Positions 61,550 through 64,000 of a stretch of DNA of 64,000 bases are shown here, piece after piece (the first letter of the stretch is position 1; each line of letters begins with the position of its first letter). A program made the position numbers and the translations under genes. The DNA is taken from NCBI RefSeq assembly GCF_017355935.1, contig NZ_JAFIQT010000001.1:434001-498000 (forward strand), given 5' to 3'. The notes beneath the pieces were generated by a model that was not told where the DNA came from, searched no databases, and saw only the letters and a program-made list of their open reading frames with translations. The DNA is from Telluribacter humicola (GTDB lineage: Bacteria > Bacteroidota > Bacteroidia > Cytophagales > Spirosomataceae).

Positions 61550-61815
61550 ATCAATGGAAACGTAAGCCTCTATAAGTATTGATGAGGTAAAAGTTCTGGG
61601 TTGTGGCTATAAGCTGATGTGTACGTCGTACAGCACCGGCGTTACCGGCCCTTTAGCTACCTTCCTGACCACAGGTAACGATACATTCGACACGGAAGCA
61701 GATACTAGCCAGCCAAGACATTGCCGCTGCTAACAAGCCAGCGCACTCCCACCAGCCTTACTCAGAAAGAACAGGCAGATAGAAGTGCGCAGGCGTTAAC
61801 TCCGCTATGAAAGGC
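61550..61815. other. Intergenic region with a decayed copy of a gene start
   Basis: No complete ORF is present. Bases 61696-61730 nearly repeat 63633-63667, which lies inside the start region of the FG-GAP gene (same orientation), and similarity continues weakly for about 20 bp on the left. It may be a remnant of a second copy of that gene. Confidence 0.5.
61696..61730 (-). repeat. Imperfect copy of the start region of the FG-GAP gene
   Basis: The core GATACTAGCCAGCCA and CATTGCCGCTGC are identical to bases at 63638-63667, with an AG/GA swap between them and one missing G on the left. Confidence 0.7.
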
Positions 61816-63741
61816 TTAATTGACTTTCAGCAGTCGTACGGTTCGAGTCTGACTAGCCGTGCTCACCCGCAGCAGGTACACACCTGGGCTAGCACCTACA
61901 GGCAACACCACCCGCTGCTGGGGCTCGGCCTGCTCTACCTGCTGCTGATCCACCACATGCCCCTGCAGGCTCACCAGCACTACTCGCAGGGCTTGCCCGG
62001 TGGCTCCGCTGATCAGGACTTCTACCTGGCGGCCACTGACCGGGTTGCCCAGCACCAGCACCTGCAGCTCATCCTGACCTGGCTCGGCCTGACTTGGCTC
62101 GGCGCTCAGTCGAGCGTTGGCAGGCGAGGGGCTACAGGTGCCGAGCTGATCACCATGCGCCAGGTGATCCTGCATGCCCCGCTCATCCACACACAACATT
62201 TTTCCATTGTGACACACCAGGTATTTGGCTTTTTTGCCGTTCAGCGGCTCGCAGTCGTAGATGTCCAAAACGCCGTCGTTATCATCATCCTCATCACAAG
62301 TGTCGCCTTGCCCATCCCGGTCAAAGTCGGCCTGGTTGGCATTGGCCAGCAGAGAGCAGTTGTCCTGGGCATCCGCTACACCATCACCATCATCATCCGT
62401 ATCGCACACGTTGCCTTGGCCATCACTATCCGTGTCGAGTTGATCGGCATTGGCGGCTAGAGGACAGTTATCTTGAGAGTCGGGCACACCATCACCGTCG
62501 CTGTCCGGCACACAAATATTTAGTAAAACACCCAAATTGTTGTTGGAATTTGCCACCACCAGATCAGGCTTACCATCGCCATTGTAGTCGCCGGTTGATA
62601 GACCAAGTGGCTGGTCGCCATCGGAGGGAAACGTGGTAGCAATTGAAAAGGTGCCATCACCATTGCCCAGCAGCACACCCACATTGTCAAAGGATAGATT
62701 TGTCGCCGCCAGATCAGGCTTTCCATCGCCGTTGAAGTCGCCGGTTGATATACCATATGGCTGACCACCACCGGTGGGGTAGGTGACGGCAGATGCAAAG
62801 GTGCCATCGCCATTGCCCAGGAAGATGCCAACTCTGTCAGAGGACAGATTTGCCACCACCAGATCTAGTTTACCATCACCATTGAAGTCGCCGGTTGTAA
62901 CGTCCCTGGGAGCACCACCACCGGTGGGATAGGTGACGGCAGATGCAAAGGTGCCATCGCCATTGCCGGGCAGGATGCTAACATCATTAGAGACTCCATT
63001 CGTCACCGCCAGATCAGGCTTTCCATCGCCGTTGAAGTCGCCGGTGGCGATACCAAATGGCACGTCGCCACCGGAGAGGAAGGTGGTGGCAGCCGCAAAG
63101 GTGCCATTGCCATTGCCCAGCAGCACACCCACATTGTCGGAGGATAGATTTGTCACCGCCAGATCGAGTTTACCATCGCCGTTGAAGTCGCCAGTTGATA
63201 TACCAAGTGGCTCGTTTCCACCGGAGAGGAAGGTGGTGGCAGCCGCAAAGGTGCCATTGCCATTGCCCAGCAGCACACCCACATTGTCGGAGTTAAAATT
63301 TGCCACCGCCAGATCGAGTTTACCATCGCCGTTGAAGTCGCCGGTTGTAATATCATATGGCGCACCTCCTCCAGAGGGGAAGGTGTTGGCAGCCGCGAAG
63401 GTGCCATCACCACTGCCCAGCAGTACACCAACATTGTTGGAGCCAGCGTTCGTTACTGCTAAATCGGGTTTGCCATCGCTGTTGAAGTCCCCCGTGATTA
63501 CATAATTAAGGTTATCACCGCCGGAGCTATAAGGTACTGCCGGTGTAAAGCTTGGGGTAGAGCAGCCACTGCTTTGGGCACTCACATTCAGAACACCGGC
63601 TACAAGCACTGGCAGTATACATACGGCCCGGGAGCAGGATACTAGCCAGCCAGAACATTGCCGCTGCGAATTTAGGCGGATGAACGAGCTGGGGGAGAGC
63701 TCGAGGATTCGCTGAGCGAATGAAGTAAAAAGTAGATACAT
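61816..63741 (-). CDS. FG-GAP/TSP3-repeat T9SS-secreted protein
   Basis: The 641-residue protein has an export signal (CILPVLVAGVLNVSAQ, residues ~41-56), six full and one partial 50-residue FG-GAP/VCBS repeats (GDFNGDGKxDLAVxN ... GVLLGNGxGTF) at residues 81-407, then thrombospondin type 3 calcium-binding repeats (DSDGDGVPDSQDNCP, DDDGDGVADAQDNC, DDDNDGVLDIYDCEPL), and a C-terminal T9SS sorting domain (VLGNPVSGRQVEVLI ... GVYLLRV). The repeats bind Ca2+. It is probably a surface adhesion or stalk protein. The 40 residues before the signal core are unusually long; no other in-frame ATG was found. Confidence 0.85.
   Translation of the reverse strand: MYLLFTSFAQRILELSPSSFIRLNSQRQCSGWLVSCSRAVCILPVLVAGVLNVSAQSSGCSTPSFTPAVPYSSGGDNLNYVITGDFNSDGKPDLAVTNAGSNNVGVLLGSGDGTFAAANTFPSGGGAPYDITTGDFNGDGKLDLAVANFNSDNVGVLLGNGNGTFAAATTFLSGGNEPLGISTGDFNGDGKLDLAVTNLSSDNVGVLLGNGNGTFAAATTFLSGGDVPFGIATGDFNGDGKPDLAVTNGVSNDVSILPGNGDGTFASAVTYPTGGGAPRDVTTGDFNGDGKLDLVVANLSSDRVGIFLGNGDGTFASAVTYPTGGGQPYGISTGDFNGDGKPDLAATNLSFDNVGVLLGNGDGTFSIATTFPSDGDQPLGLSTGDYNGDGKPDLVVANSNNNLGVLLNICVPDSDGDGVPDSQDNCPLAANADQLDTDSDGQGNVCDTDDDGDGVADAQDNCSLLANANQADFDRDGQGDTCDEDDDNDGVLDIYDCEPLNGKKAKYLVCHNGKMLCVDERGMQDHLAHGDQLGTCSPSPANARLSAEPSQAEPGQDELQVLVLGNPVSGRQVEVLISGATGQALRVVLVSLQGHVVDQQQVEQAEPQQRVVLPVGASPGVYLLRVSTASQTRTVRLLKVN
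62521..63501 (-). repeat. Seven 150-bp coding FG-GAP repeats
   Basis: Units of about 150 bp repeat across this stretch; units 2 and 3 (about 63052-63351) are nearly identical at the DNA level while others have diverged. High identity between neighbouring units suggests recent duplication or gene conversion, and could mislead assembly. Confidence 0.9.
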
Positions 63742-63846
63742 AGGCAGTTTGCTGAGTGGTTTAAGAGACGATACAACAGCAGCACAAGAGTACGGCTTTC
63801 AGCGTCAAACAAGGTGGAGAAATGTTCCGAAAAGGTGGATAATTGT

Positions 63847-64000
63847 TCAGTCTCTGGCCGAATAGCGAAAGTTACCGGGAGGCGTACCGAATTCTTCTGA
63901 AAATACCCGGCTGAAATATTTAGGATCATCGAAGCCTACGGCATAAGCTACTTCGGAAACATTGAGAGCAGTAGTAGATAACAGCTCCTGAGCTTTGCGT
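63847..64000 (-). CDS. AraC-type regulator, C-terminal fragment
   Basis: The minus-strand frame ending at TGA 63847-63849 encodes 50 residues of the second helix-turn-helix of an AraC-family regulator: KAQELLSTTALNVSEVAYAV followed by GFDDPKYFSRVFSEEFGTPP and NFRYS. The gene is cut by the window edge, so it may be a stand-alone AraC regulator or the end of a hybrid two-component system. It is followed by the FG-GAP gene on the same strand, 105 bp downstream. Confidence 0.88.
   Translation of the reverse strand, partial: RKAQELLSTTALNVSEVAYAVGFDDPKYFSRVFSEEFGTPPGNFRYSARD

Noticed and set aside
62521-63501. Long regular repeats could suggest a mobile element or CRISPR
   Set aside because: They are in-frame FG-GAP protein repeats with no spacers or terminal repeats.

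Overview
The window is chromosomal DNA from a member of the Bacteroidota, most likely a Cytophagales/Spirosomataceae-type bacterium (inference; no 16S gene is present). The evidence is type IX secretion (T9SS) C-terminal sorting domains, a gliding-type C-terminal domain, a SusC/SusD pair with FecR and ECF sigma regulators, DUF4105 and DUF5777 proteins, few Shine-Dalgarno sites, TAnnTTTG-like -7 elements, and the fabH-efp-accB-accC order. Most genes are moderately GC-rich; one block (about 38.5-42.4 kb) is clearly AT-richer. I saw no tRNA, rRNA, CRISPR array, complete insertion sequence or integrase.

Layout. 0-3 kb: end of fabH, then efp, accB and accC (fatty-acid initiation and EF-P). 3-9.3 kb: a likely myo-inositol/sugar uptake and oxidation group with two SSS symporters, a myo-inositol oxygenase with all six iron ligands, and a Tat-exported alpha/beta hydrolase. 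9.4-10.2 kb: a DUF433/DUF5615 toxin-antitoxin pair whose toxin carries an in-frame amber codon, then two REP-like palindromes. 10.2-17.3 kb: SbcCD nuclease, KdsC phosphatase, an AGE-family sugar epimerase and a DUF2520 oxidoreductase. 17.7-23.1 kb: an envelope-glycan operon (GT2, T9SS-secreted protein, membrane GT2, GT-C-like enzyme). 23.1-24.3 kb: a DUF4105 protein.

24.5-35.9 kb: a sulfated-substrate utilisation locus with three sulfatases, SusD, SusC carrying an STN signalling domain, FecR anti-sigma and ECF sigma factor. 36-36.7 kb: a peroxiredoxin-fold protein lacking the catalytic cysteines. 37.2-42.5 kb: an Nramp-like transporter, then an AT-rich minus-strand block (sterol-desaturase-like enzyme, methyltransferase, two glycosyltransferases) bounded by a duplicated 3' end of the transporter gene. 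This looks like an acquired island.

43-46 kb: a small T9SS protein and a large fibre-like protein with 12-residue repeats. 46-57.3 kb: mainly housekeeping genes (DmpA-like peptidase, Fpg/Nei glycosylase, PadR regulator with membrane partner, lysS, cold-shock protein, PspC, GT2, YbaB, gliding-type secreted protein, ribBA, acetyltransferase). 57.4-61.5 kb: ECF sigma factor, a putative anti-sigma factor spanning both membranes, Rieske lipoprotein, DUF5777 protein and YceI protein. 61.8-64 kb: an FG-GAP/TSP3 T9SS protein and the end of an AraC-type regulator.
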